Translations under genes and position numbers: made by a program
From: Tellurirhabdus rosea
GTDB taxonomy: Bacteria > Bacteroidota > Bacteroidia > Cytophagales > Spirosomataceae
Assembly: GCF_026278345.1 (NCBI RefSeq)
Contig: NZ_CP111085.1
Location: 4,226,501 to 4,290,500, forward strand
Length of the DNA: 64,000 nt
Direction of reading: 5' to 3'
Shown here: positions 37,427 through 45,921 of the stretch, one piece after another
Position numbering within the stretch: the first letter of the stretch is position 1
Layout: the number at the start of each line of letters is the position of its first letter
The notes under the pieces: model-generated
What the model was told of the DNA's origin: nothing
Databases searched by the model: none
What the model saw: the letters and a program-made list of their open reading frames with translations, nothing else

Positions 37427-38542
37427 TTGACAAATGCTACGAACATTTTGATCAAAGAAACCACCATTTCACTCCTGTTGTCGGCCGCTCAGGCGAGCGG
37501 TGCGGCACTGCCGGCGGGTACGGATACCACCCAGTTAATCCCCCTTCCCAGCGACCCCGTGTTGCTGGCCGTGCCCGGAAAAGAGATTGCCCCGGTACTG
37601 CAACCAGTTCAGTTTTGCGGGGAAGAAGTGCCTCTTTACGAAGCTTCGGTGACACGCCGCTGGATACAGGTCCTGCTTCAGCAGGCCGCCCAGCGCGAGT
37701 ACCTCTATGTGCTGAGACAGAAAGCTTCCCGGTTTTTTCCAATTATCGAGCCGATTATGGCCCGCTACGGAATCCCCAGGGATTTCAAGTACCTGCCTTT
37801 GGTAGAGAGTTCGCTGGTGTCTTCGGCCGTTTCCCACAAAGGGGCCGGGGGCTACTGGCAACTGATGCCGCAGACCGCCCGGGAGATGGGCCTGCGGGTC
37901 GATGGCGCTACAGATGAGCGCTTTAACCTCCAGAAATCAACGGTAGCCGCCTGCCGCTACCTCCGCTCGCTGCACAAGGAACTCGGTTCCTGGACCCTCG
38001 TGGCGGCGGCCTACAACAGCGGCTCGGGCCACGTGACCACCCGGATGGAAGCCCAGGGCGGACAGCGCAGCTACTACGCCCTGCGTCTGCACCAGGAAAC
38101 GCGGGCTTATCTGTACCGGGTGCTGGCTTACAAAGAACTGATGACCCGCCCGCGCGAGTACAGCACGCTGCTCCAGCCCGATGTGCTGGCGTACCTGACG
38201 TTCCCGCTGCCGAGGCATAAATACCGGAAGGCGCCGGCCCTGAATCCGACGCACCCGCCCGTACCGGACACCAGCAAAGGCGACGAAGTTGACCCGACCT
38301 GGGGCCCGCGGAACCGGAACGTCCTGGACGAAATCATTGCTCAGATCGAGCGCATGGAGGCCGTGGCCCTCGAAGCCGTGCCCGTATCCTCGTCCAGCGT
38401 GACCCAGCCGGTGACGGCGCAGACGGCCGTGATGGGCCTGATGGGCCTGCGCGTCCTGCGCTTTCGGCGGTCGAGACTGTATCAGGTTTTTCTGGCGGCC
38501 AAGCGGAAAATTGCGCCGCTTTTCGGCTGGGATTGGGTCTGA
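37427..38542 (+). CDS. Lytic transglycosylase (SLT/MltD-like), paralog 1
   Basis: A 371-residue enzyme cleaving peptidoglycan glycan strands. The SLT domain holds the catalytic Glu in PLVESSLVSSAVSHKGAGGYWQ, then LMPQTAREMGLRV and VAAAYNSGSGHV. No ATG is near; the frame opens at TTG 37427, with a further TTG at 37448 giving a better short signal sequence (ETTISLLLSAAQASGAAL). No LysM domain follows, unlike classical MltD. It is the first of three tandem paralogs that share an N-terminal FCGEEVP motif. The C-terminal 120 residues are unique to it and Arg/Val-rich. Confidence 0.85.
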   Translation: MTNATNILIKETTISLLLSAAQASGAALPAGTDTTQLIPLPSDPVLLAVPGKEIAPVLQPVQFCGEEVPLYEASVTRRWIQVLLQQAAQREYLYVLRQKASRFFPIIEPIMARYGIPRDFKYLPLVESSLVSSAVSHKGAGGYWQLMPQTAREMGLRVDGATDERFNLQKSTVAACRYLRSLHKELGSWTLVAAAYNSGSGHVTTRMEAQGGQRSYYALRLHQETRAYLYRVLAYKELMTRPREYSTLLQPDVLAYLTFPLPRHKYRKAPALNPTHPPVPDTSKGDEVDPTWGPRNRNVLDEIIAQIERMEAVALEAVPVSSSSVTQPVTAQTAVMGLMGLRVLRFRRSRLYQVFLAAKRKIAPLFGWDWV

Positions 38543-38598
38543 CGGAGGCCCACTTGCCTGATTATCTGCTATTAAGTGTAAAAGACGGTGTCATAAAC

Positions 38599-38629
38599 GC
38601 CAGTTCCTCAGCAGGGACTGGCTTTTTTT
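38599..38629 (+). terminator. Terminator between transglycosylase paralogs 1 and 2
   Basis: The stem GCCAGTTCC / GGGACTGGC is followed by seven T, 57 bp after the stop of paralog 1. Confidence 0.8.
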
Positions 38630-38770
38630 ACGGACTGCCGCCGGGTTTTCGACAGAATAGCAGATAGGTGGAGTAAATGGTATAGTAGTTGCATAATTCT
38701 GGCTGATTCTGTTACCTATCGCTCAAACTGCGGTCTAAACCCGAAAAGAGCGAAGAACACTCACCGTTTC

Positions 38771-39943
38771 ATGCGACTGCTTTATTTTTTTGTACTTTTT
38801 CTGATTGCATCCGTCCGGGTGATGGCGGCGGCGCCAGCGGCGGCGGGCCTTCCTCCCGTCTACTTCTGCGGCGAAGAAGTGCCTACACACGAACGGACGG
38901 TTGCCCGGCGCCTCGTCTCCACCCTGACCGAACACGCCACTTACAACCGTTCGCTGTATCGGCTCCGGCTTCGCGCGTCGGTATTTTTCCGGGAAATTGA
39001 GCCTATTCTGAATCGTTACCAGATTCCTTCCGATTTCAAATACCTCCCCCTGGTCGAAAGTGCCCTGCGCAGCGGAGCCGTCTCGCCGAAAGGAGCCGTG
39101 GGCTACTGGCAGCTGATGCCCGCCACCGCCCGGGAACTGGGCCTGTCGGTTCGCACCGGCCACGACGAACGCCGGAATCTGATCAAATCCACCGACGCCG
39201 CGTGTCGGTACCTGCGGCATCTCTACGGCCGTCTTGGCTCCTGGACGCTCGTGGCGGCCGCCTACAACGCCGGAATCGGGAACCTGCTGCGCAACATTCA
39301 CCGCCAGCAGGAAGTGGATTACTATTACCTGAAGCTAAATCCGGAAACCGGGCGCTACCTGTACCGGATTGTGGCCTTTAAGGAGCTGTTCACGAATTAC
39401 CGCAACTACGAAGGCATCATCCCGGCGCTGGCCCTGGCGACGCTGAGCACGCCGCTGCCGGGCAATGAATTTGAAAATACGGACGACGTTCTGATTCCGG
39501 AACAATACCTGGAAGTAGTCGAGCAATCGGCGGAACCGGGTGTGATCGAGGTCAAAAACCTGCCGCAGGCCACCCGGCAAGAATGGGCCGAAGTCCATAA
39601 CGAAGCCGTGGCCGACATCATGCGCAACGGCGTAAAAGCCCGTCTGGTCGAATCGGCGGGCCTCCAGCCGGGACAAATGTGGGTCTTCAGCCTGACCCGC
39701 AGCACGACCGTCGGGGGGCTGACGCTGGACGAAGGCGATTTGCTGTACGCCATGGTCGAAACGGTGGACGTTTCGCGCAACAAACTGTTCTTCCGGGTAG
39801 AGAAAGCGTATTCAAGGCGCGATAAACTGGTGGTTCCCGCCCTGCTGTCGGCGGTCAATGCGGCCACCGGTCAGACGGGCATTCCCCTGCCGGATCTGGA
39901 CGAAGTACGGGCGGGCTGGACCGTCACGCTTAAACCTCTGTGA
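38771..39943 (+). CDS. Lytic transglycosylase, paralog 2
   Basis: A 390-residue protein with a signal peptide (LLYFFVLFLIASVRVMAAAP). The conserved FCGEEVP motif is followed by the SLT domain (catalytic Glu in PLVESALRSGAVSPKGAVGY; LMPATARELGLSV; VAAAYNAGIGNL). The C-terminal ~120 residues form a separate domain shared with paralog 3 (EGDLLYAMVETVDVSRNKLFF, ending RAGWTVTLKPL), which may bind wall or partner. It acts in the periplasm. Confidence 0.85.
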   Translation: MRLLYFFVLFLIASVRVMAAAPAAAGLPPVYFCGEEVPTHERTVARRLVSTLTEHATYNRSLYRLRLRASVFFREIEPILNRYQIPSDFKYLPLVESALRSGAVSPKGAVGYWQLMPATARELGLSVRTGHDERRNLIKSTDAACRYLRHLYGRLGSWTLVAAAYNAGIGNLLRNIHRQQEVDYYYLKLNPETGRYLYRIVAFKELFTNYRNYEGIIPALALATLSTPLPGNEFENTDDVLIPEQYLEVVEQSAEPGVIEVKNLPQATRQEWAEVHNEAVADIMRNGVKARLVESAGLQPGQMWVFSLTRSTTVGGLTLDEGDLLYAMVETVDVSRNKLFFRVEKAYSRRDKLVVPALLSAVNAATGQTGIPLPDLDEVRAGWTVTLKPL

Positions 39944-40052
39944 GCAATTCTGTTCTAATCACCACTTCTGGCAACCGGGTGTAAAGGAATCATTCTGAAC
40001 TCGTTTGCCAGGAATGGTGTTTTGGACATTTGACAACTGAGAAACTGTTATT

Positions 40053-41303
40053 GTGCGCTATTCGAATCATTTCCTGACCGGCCTGCTGTGCGTGGCTCTG
40101 CTCGGAGGCACTCTCCGGCAGGCGATTGCCCAGAAGCCATCCCGAAAGAAAACAGCGAAAGTCGCCCCGCGTAAGGCCGGGCCGCGCCAGCCTGCCGTAC
40201 GGCCGGCGACGCGGATTACTTTTTCGGGGGAGCCGGTGCCGGTCGAGAATGCCGCGGTTTCACAGAATCTGTCGATTGCCCTGCTCCGGACTGCTTCGTA
40301 CCATCAATACCTACAGCGTTTCCGGAAGCGGGCCGTGGCGGAATATTTCCCGATCATCGAAAAATACCTGTACCGCTACCAGATTCCGGAGGATTTTAAA
40401 TACCTCGCCGTGGTGGAAAGCGGCCTGCGGGCCGACGCCGTGTCGCACAAGGGCGCTATGGGCTACTGGCAGCTGATGCCGGAAACCGCCCGGGAGCTCG
40501 GCCTGACCGTTTCGCCGACGCTGGACGAACGCAAAGATCTGCATAAATCCACCGATGCGGCCTGCCGGTACCTGCGGGTGCTGTACCGAAACCTGGGCTC
40601 CTGGACGATGGTGGCGGCGGCCTACAACGGCGGCATCGGCCGCATGCAGTCGCACATGCGCAAGCAGCGGGAGTCGAACTATTATTTCCTGAGCATGAAT
40701 CAGGAAACGAGCCAGTATCTCTACAAAATTGTCGCCGTCAAAGAATTCTTCAATAACCCCGCGCTCGCGAATCCGGCGCTGATGGCCTCTCTGGGGAACG
40801 AGTACGAACGCGAACGGGCCGATGCCATCGCCCGCGGCGTGCTGATCGAAGAAGAGCCGGAGCCGGAAGGACTGCCCATTCTGCCCCTGTCGGCGGGCGA
40901 GCGGCTGGCCGAAGGCGCGTCGGTCGATAGCCTGCTGAACTCGCTGGGGAAAGTGCCCGTGATCGCCACGGCCGAAGCACCCGCCTTCCGCGGCGACGTG
41001 CAGGCCGAACTGGTTAAGGCCGGAAAGCCGGTTCTGGGCCAGACCTGGCAGTTTCGCATTACCGAAGAAGCCCAGATTGGCGACCAGAAGCTGGCCAAAA
41101 ACGACCTGCTGCTGGCGGTCGTGGACGATGTGGACGCCCGAACCGGACAGATATTCTTCCGCACGACCAAAATTGTTTCGGAAACGACCAAAGAAGTCGC
41201 CCAGGTGACGCTCATCTGCCTCAATCCGCGCACGGGCCTGGCCGGTGTGAAACTCCCCAAACCCGCCAAACCCGGCTGGACCGTAGGCTGGAAAGCGATT
41301 TGA
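40053..41303 (+). CDS. Lytic transglycosylase, paralog 3
   Basis: A 416-residue protein starting at GTG 40053, with a signal peptide (FLTGLLCVALLGGTLRQAIA) and a basic linker (KPSRKKTAKVAPRKAGPRQ). The SLT domain has its catalytic Glu in AVVESGLRADAVSHKGAMGY, then LMPETARELGLTV and VAAAYNGGIGRM. The C-terminal domain matches that of paralog 2 and ends KPGWTVGWKAI. The Lys/Arg linker may hold it against peptidoglycan or the membrane. Confidence 0.85.
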   Translation: MRYSNHFLTGLLCVALLGGTLRQAIAQKPSRKKTAKVAPRKAGPRQPAVRPATRITFSGEPVPVENAAVSQNLSIALLRTASYHQYLQRFRKRAVAEYFPIIEKYLYRYQIPEDFKYLAVVESGLRADAVSHKGAMGYWQLMPETARELGLTVSPTLDERKDLHKSTDAACRYLRVLYRNLGSWTMVAAAYNGGIGRMQSHMRKQRESNYYFLSMNQETSQYLYKIVAVKEFFNNPALANPALMASLGNEYERERADAIARGVLIEEEPEPEGLPILPLSAGERLAEGASVDSLLNSLGKVPVIATAEAPAFRGDVQAELVKAGKPVLGQTWQFRITEEAQIGDQKLAKNDLLLAVVDDVDARTGQIFFRTTKIVSETTKEVAQVTLICLNPRTGLAGVKLPKPAKPGWTVGWKAI

Positions 41304-41316
41304 TTTTAGGGATGAA

Positions 41317-41405
41317 GCTTGTTTAGGTATGAGGTGGCTTCGCCCATAAGTCAGCTTTCCGACGAAGCTACCTCATACCTCATACCTATCATACCTAAAA
41401 CAAGC
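41317..41405. repeat. Long imperfect inverted repeat between convergent genes
   Basis: The arms GCTTGTTTAGGTATGAGG... (41317-41342) and their inverse (41363-41405) differ by extra AGGTATG-type repeats in the right arm. It sits between the transglycosylase and photolyase 3' ends and could act as a bidirectional terminator or mRNA stabiliser. Confidence 0.7.
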
Positions 41406-41406
41406 C

Positions 41407-42729
41407 TTATACTTCCTTTTTCACCGCTTTCTGATACGTTTCTACGGCTCGCTGGCGGGCGAAGGTGTGCTCGACCATCGGTTGGGGGTAGTTCAGGGAG
41501 TTGAATTCCGGGACCCAGCGTCGGATGTATTCGCCTTTGGCGTCGAATTTCTGGGCCTGCAGCGTCGGGTTGAACACCCGGAAATACGGGGCGGCATCGG
41601 TCCCGGACCCGGCAGCCCACTGCCAGCCGCCGTTGTTGGCCGCCAGGTCGTAGTCCCGAAGTTTTTTGCCGAAATAGGCCTCACCCCAGCGCCAGTCGAT
41701 CAGCAGGTGTTTGCAGAGAAACGAGGCGGCGATCATCCGCACGCGGTTGTGCATCCAGCCAGTTTCGTTCAGTTGCCGCATTCCCGCATCCACGATGGGA
41801 TAACCCGTCCGGCCTTCGCACCAGCGCCGGAAATCCTCCTCATTATTTCGCCACTGGATATTGTCGTATTCCCGCCGGAACGAATGCTGTTCGACATGCG
41901 GGAAGTGGTGCAGGACCTGAAAGTAGAAGTCACGCCAGATGAGCTCATTCAGAAACGTCTGGCTGCTTTCCCGCGCCTGCCGGGCCAGTTCGCGGATGCT
42001 GACCGTGCCGAACCGCAGGTGAATACCCACTTCGCTCGTGCCCCGGAGGGCGGGCAGATCGCGGGTCTGCTGGTAGGTTTTCAACAAATCCCCGGGCACC
42101 GTTTTGCGCGGAAACGCTTCGTCCAGCGGCTGAAAGCCCATTTCTCCTAGAGTCGGCACCGGCTGCGCCGAAATTTTGCAAAAGGCATGCTGATGGCGGT
42201 CGATGGGATAGGAGCGGAGGTAAAAGTCGTTCAGCTTGCCCATCCAGTTGCGGCTGTAGGGCGTAAAAACTGTGTATGGCGTGCGGCTGCCGGTCAGGAT
42301 TTCGTCTTTTTCAAAAATGACATGGTCCTTGAACGTGTGTAAAGGCACTCCGTTTTCCCGCAGCATACCGGCCACGGCGGTATCCCGCCCGAGGGCGTAC
42401 TGTTCGTAATCGTGATTGGTATAAACGGCCTGTACGTTGAATTCCTGAAGCAGTTTCTGAAAAATGTCCAGCGGATAGCCGTAGCGGACCAGCAGCGAGG
42501 TGCCCAACTCGCGGAATTCGTCCTGCATGTCAAGAATCGCCTTGTGAATGAATTCGACACGGCGGTCACGTTGATCGTCGAGCTGGTCAAGGATGTTGCG
42601 GTCGAAAATGAAAATGGGGAGGACCGGGTAGCCGCTGCGCAGGGCATGATACAGACCCGCATTGTCGTGCAGGCGCAGGTCGCGGCGGTACCAGAACAGG
42701 GTCACTGGCGGGGAGGAAAGTGTGTTCAT
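41407..42729 (-). CDS. phrB: Deoxyribodipyrimidine photolyase (class I CPD)
   Basis: A 440-residue FAD flavoprotein that repairs cyclobutane pyrimidine dimers with blue light. The N-terminal alpha/beta domain starts FWYRRDLRLHDNAGL. The FAD-binding C-terminal domain has ELIWRDFYFQVL, GWMHNRVRMIAASFL, HLLIDWRWGEAYF and the DYDLAANNGGWQWAAGSGTD motif with the Trp and Asn residues expected for a CPD photolyase. The length is normal. It is convergent with the transglycosylases. Confidence 0.95.
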   Translation of the reverse strand: MNTLSSPPVTLFWYRRDLRLHDNAGLYHALRSGYPVLPIFIFDRNILDQLDDQRDRRVEFIHKAILDMQDEFRELGTSLLVRYGYPLDIFQKLLQEFNVQAVYTNHDYEQYALGRDTAVAGMLRENGVPLHTFKDHVIFEKDEILTGSRTPYTVFTPYSRNWMGKLNDFYLRSYPIDRHQHAFCKISAQPVPTLGEMGFQPLDEAFPRKTVPGDLLKTYQQTRDLPALRGTSEVGIHLRFGTVSIRELARQARESSQTFLNELIWRDFYFQVLHHFPHVEQHSFRREYDNIQWRNNEEDFRRWCEGRTGYPIVDAGMRQLNETGWMHNRVRMIAASFLCKHLLIDWRWGEAYFGKKLRDYDLAANNGGWQWAAGSGTDAAPYFRVFNPTLQAQKFDAKGEYIRRWVPEFNSLNYPQPMVEHTFARQRAVETYQKAVKKEV

Positions 42730-42774
42730 ACGGGGGTATTTTTAGGGCCAACGCGGATTTAAAGCGAAATGTTT

Positions 42775-42895
42775 GGAACTTTGCATCTCCACGGGCTTCA
42801 GCCTGTAATTTTGACAATCTTCTTGCATCGCTGGCCTCAGCCTGTGATTCTCTAAAGACCTGTTTCGTCACGGGCTAAAGCCGCAGCGACGGACC
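42775..42895. repeat. Short GC-rich repeats upstream of nuoH
   Basis: Three related motifs (CACGGGCTTCAGCCTGT, GCTGGCCTCAGCCTGTG and CACGGGCTAAAGCCGC) occur in about 110 bp, each a weak hairpin. They resemble dispersed REP-type sequences. Nothing else is seen in the 42730-42909 gap. Confidence 0.4.
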
Positions 42896-42909
42896 GTCCG
42901 TAAATACAT

Positions 42910-43992
42910 ATGCTGGCACTACCGATTTTTCTGGCCATGGCGACGGGGTTTGTCGTCGTGGGTGTATATCTGGAACGTAAAGTTTCGGCCTTCATTCAGG
43001 ACCGGCTTGGTCCGATGGAGGTCGGTAAATATGGGCTTCTGCAGTTGTTTGCGGACCTGGTCAAACTGATGCAGAAAGAGGACATCGTGCCGCTGGCTGC
43101 CGACCGGACGCTGTTTATGCTGGCCCCCGCGATTATTTTTGCGTCCGTTTTTGCCGGATTTGCCGTCATGCCGCTGACGCCGGATTTGCAGGGCTCGGCC
43201 GCCGCCGTGGGCGTGTTTTACCTGATGGCCATTGTCTCGGTCGATGTGGTGGGCATTCTGATGGCGGGCTGGGGCTCCAACAACAAGTACTCGCTCTTTG
43301 GCGCCATGCGGGCCGTGGCGCAGATTGTGAGCTACGAAGTGCCGCTGGGCCTGACCATCCTCTGCACCGTGATGATCTGCCAGACGCTGAACCTGCAGGA
43401 AATCAGCTTTCAGCAGGGCATTTACACCTACGAAGCCAACTATCTCTTCGGCCTTAAGGCCCTCGGCATCAACGTCACCGACTGGGGCGGCATTTTTAGC
43501 TGGAACATCCTCCGAAACCCGTTTCTGCTGATTGCCTACGTCATTTTCTTCATCGCTACGCTGGCCGAAAGCAACCGCGCACCTTTTGACATTCCGGAGG
43601 GTGAATCCGAACTGGTGGCGGGCTTCCATACGGAATATTCCGGCATGCGGTTCGCGTTGCTGTTTTTGTCGGAATACGCCATGATGCTGCTGGTGTCGTT
43701 TCTGGGTGCGATCCTGTTTCTTGGTAGCTGGAACACCCCGCTTCCCAACCTCGGCCCCGTGCGCCTCGCCGACTGGACGAGCGGCGTGCCGGGAACGGTC
43801 TGGGGCAACATCACCGGCGCATTCTGGCTGCTGTCGAAGGCGCTGCTGGCCGTGCTGGTGCAGATGTGGGTGCGCTGGACATTTCCCCGCGTTCGGGTTG
43901 ATCAGATGATGTATTTGTGCTGGAAGGTGCTGACGCCTATTGCGCTGGTGCTGGTGCTGCTTTCGGGCGTGTGGCGGTTGCTGATGGTGTGA
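42910..43992 (+). CDS. nuoH: NADH-quinone oxidoreductase subunit H
   Basis: A 360-residue integral membrane protein with about eight to nine hydrophobic segments, the quinone-site subunit of complex I. Family signatures are VYLERKVSAFIQDRLGPMEVG near the N-terminus, ETNRAPF-like AESNRAPFDIPEGESELVAGF in the middle, and WVRWTFPRVRVDQMM near the C-terminus. The length is normal. No other nuo gene is adjacent, which is unusual because nuoH normally lies in the nuoA-N operon. It may be displaced or a second copy. Confidence 0.93.
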   Translation: MLALPIFLAMATGFVVVGVYLERKVSAFIQDRLGPMEVGKYGLLQLFADLVKLMQKEDIVPLAADRTLFMLAPAIIFASVFAGFAVMPLTPDLQGSAAAVGVFYLMAIVSVDVVGILMAGWGSNNKYSLFGAMRAVAQIVSYEVPLGLTILCTVMICQTLNLQEISFQQGIYTYEANYLFGLKALGINVTDWGGIFSWNILRNPFLLIAYVIFFIATLAESNRAPFDIPEGESELVAGFHTEYSGMRFALLFLSEYAMMLLVSFLGAILFLGSWNTPLPNLGPVRLADWTSGVPGTVWGNITGAFWLLSKALLAVLVQMWVRWTFPRVRVDQMMYLCWKVLTPIALVLVLLSGVWRLLMV

Positions 43993-44006
43993 GTTTTCGT
44001 ATCTGC

Positions 44007-44171
44007 CCCTCGGCCCGTGTCGCCACAGGCCGAAACATCTAAAAATTCCGGTCTGGGCGGACACAGACTGAGGGGAGGGCGCCGAAACGTTTTGTCGGAA
44101 CGGATTGATAAACCTTGTCCCCGGTCCGTGTGGACACGGACCGAGGGGAAAGAAACGTTTTGTCGGAGTGG
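44007..44171. repeat. REP-like hairpin repeats downstream of nuoH
   Basis: Three hairpins of one type: TCGGCCCGTG...CACAGGCCGA (44011-44034), GGTCTG...CAGACTGAGGGG (44050-44075) and CGGTCCGTG-TGGA-CACGGACCG (44121-44142). The second and third are each followed by GAAACGTTTTGTCGGA, so the unit is tandemly repeated. No gene lies in 43993-44204. Confidence 0.75.
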
Positions 44172-44204
44172 TTATGTTAACAAACGGATTAATCAGGAAA
44201 AGAC

Positions 44205-44513
44205 ATGCTACAGCCGGTGCTCAACGAGAAGCTCGAAGGGGTTAAACAGATTCTGAAGCAAAATCGGGTCAAGAAGGCGTATGCTTTCGGGTCGGTTTGT
44301 ACGGAAAATTTTGGCGAAAACAGCGATATAGACATCCTGATTGCCTTCGAGGACGGACTGGATTACGGGACTTACGGGGATAGTTATTTTAATATTTTGT
44401 GGGCGATGGAAGAGCTTTTGCAGCGCCCGGTTGATCTGGTAACGGAGGGTTCTTTGCATAATCCTTATTTTATTAAGGTGCTTAATCAGACAAAAACACC
44501 CATATATGAGTGA
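44205..44513 (+). CDS. MNT-type nucleotidyltransferase antitoxin (MntA-like)
   Basis: A 102-residue minimal nucleotidyltransferase. The GS motif at residues 29-30 and the metal-binding Asp41 and Asp43 in NSDIDILIAF form the active site. An A/G-rich ribosome site (AGGAAAAG) precedes the ATG. It overlaps the HEPN gene downstream by 8 bp. In established MntA-HepT pairs this protein AMPylates a Tyr of the HEPN partner and so neutralises it. Confidence 0.85.
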   Translation: MLQPVLNEKLEGVKQILKQNRVKKAYAFGSVCTENFGENSDIDILIAFEDGLDYGTYGDSYFNILWAMEELLQRPVDLVTEGSLHNPYFIKVLNQTKTPIYE

Positions 44514-44850
44514 CGAAGTCCTCAAATACCTGTACGACATCAATGAAGCGATTGAGCACATCGACATTCATCTGGATAGGCAGCGGGACTATGCCTTGTT
44601 CTCCGGAAACATTACCGTTCGGCGGGCTGTTGAGCGCGAACTCGAAATAATTGGCGAGGCAGTAAATGTTGTACTGCGATTAGAACCCGCTATTCCTATT
44701 TCTCAGGCAAGAAGAATTGTGGACCTGCGAAACCACGTAATTCATGCCTATGATCGCGTGGATCTACCCATCATCTGGAGCATTGTTACGCGCAGTCTTC
44801 CTATTTTACAAGCAGAAGTCCGGGCTTTATTGGCAACCGGGACCCAATAA
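44506..44850 (+). CDS. HEPN-domain toxin (HepT-like, DUF86)
   Basis: A 114-residue helical protein of the HepT type. The RNase motif R-x4-H is present as RNHVIH at residues 75-80, followed by Tyr82, the position AMPylated in known HepT proteins. The N-terminal ILEYLYDI-like start (VLKYLYDINEAIEHID) is also typical. The toxin would cut RNA when its antitoxin is lost or a phage triggers it. The pair follows REP-like repeats, a common site for acquired defence genes. Confidence 0.85.
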   Translation: MSDEVLKYLYDINEAIEHIDIHLDRQRDYALFSGNITVRRAVERELEIIGEAVNVVLRLEPAIPISQARRIVDLRNHVIHAYDRVDLPIIWSIVTRSLPILQAEVRALLATGTQ

Positions 44851-44868
44851 CAGTAAATGGCCTGCCTG

Positions 44869-45810
44869 TTAAATCGCCACCACTGCCTTTTCCTTTTTCT
44901 CCAGTTGCAGCCCCGCCGGCAAATTTGCCAGAATTTCCTTTTTCAGCGCCGTAATCAGCTTCCGTTTCAGAAAGCTCCGGTGCGTCACCAGACTCACCTC
45001 CCGGACGGGCTGGGGTGCCGTAAAAGGCCGCAGCCGCTGGCGACGGGCATCGTTCATGTCCAGCGTCGCCAGGTAGGGCAGCAGCGTGAAGCCATCCTGG
45101 CGGTCGATGAGTTTGACGAGCGTTTCGAGCGAGCCGGTTTCGTACCGTAACAACTGGGGCTGGCCGTCCGACCGGCGCGAAGGGGCGCAGAGATTGACTA
45201 CCTGGTTCCGGAAACAGTGCCCTTCCGTCAGCAACCAGAGGCCATCCTGGGGAAGCTCGGCCGCGGCGATGTGCGGACGGCGCAGCAGAGCGTTTCCTTC
45301 CGCGGCATACACCATAAACGGCTCGTAGAACAGCGGCACTTCGTTGATGCCGTGGTCCTGCAGCGGCGTGACGACCATGCCTACGTCGAGGAGCCCGTTC
45401 TTCAGCCGTTCGACGACCTGCTCTGTCATCAGCTCCTGAATCTGGACGGTCACCGACGGGTAGCGTTTCATAAACGACCCGATGAAATACGGCAGCAGAT
45501 AGGGAGCCAGCGTCGGAATGATGCCGATGCGCAGTTCGCCGCTGTACTCTTCTTTCATTTCGCCCACAATCTCCGGAATGCGCCGGGCTGCCTGCAGCAC
45601 TTCGCGGGCCTGCAGCAGGATGGTCGTCCCGATTTCGGTCGGTACCACGGGCTGCTTGGACCGGTCAAAGATCAGCACGCCGAGTTCGTCCTCCAGTTTT
45701 TGAATCTGCATGCTCAGGGTCGGCTGGGTGACGTGGCAGCTTTCGGCGGCGGTGGCGAAATGGCGGTGCGTATCTACGGCGACGATATAATCAAGCTGGG
45801 TAAGCGTCAT
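44869..45810 (-). CDS. oxyR: Peroxide-sensing LysR-type regulator OxyR
   Basis: A 313-residue LysR regulator. The N-terminal winged helix is at residues 1-60 (FATAAESCHVTQPTLSMQIQ). The sensor domain contains Cys199 (in EGHCFRNQ) and Cys208, the same positions as the redox pair of E. coli OxyR. The start is ATG 45810. Divergent from a secreted-protein gene and close to hemH, ahpD and ahpC, it probably controls those genes. A -7-like TAAATTTG lies upstream on its strand (45848-45855). Confidence 0.92.
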   Translation of the reverse strand: MTLTQLDYIVAVDTHRHFATAAESCHVTQPTLSMQIQKLEDELGVLIFDRSKQPVVPTEIGTTILLQAREVLQAARRIPEIVGEMKEEYSGELRIGIIPTLAPYLLPYFIGSFMKRYPSVTVQIQELMTEQVVERLKNGLLDVGMVVTPLQDHGINEVPLFYEPFMVYAAEGNALLRRPHIAAAELPQDGLWLLTEGHCFRNQVVNLCAPSRRSDGQPQLLRYETGSLETLVKLIDRQDGFTLLPYLATLDMNDARRQRLRPFTAPQPVREVSLVTHRSFLKRKLITALKKEILANLPAGLQLEKKEKAVVAI

Positions 45811-45921
45811 TGGGTAAACTACTGATTCCGTATAGTTAAAATCTATGCAAATTTAGAAACATATCAACGTAAAAGCGGCGTACAAAGCCGTAACTTTGTC
45901 CCAAAACTCTGACACACATCC

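Noticed and set aside
43993-44204. A rho-independent terminator for nuoH
   Set aside because: The hairpins here lack T runs and belong to a repeated series, so they were called REP-like repeats instead.
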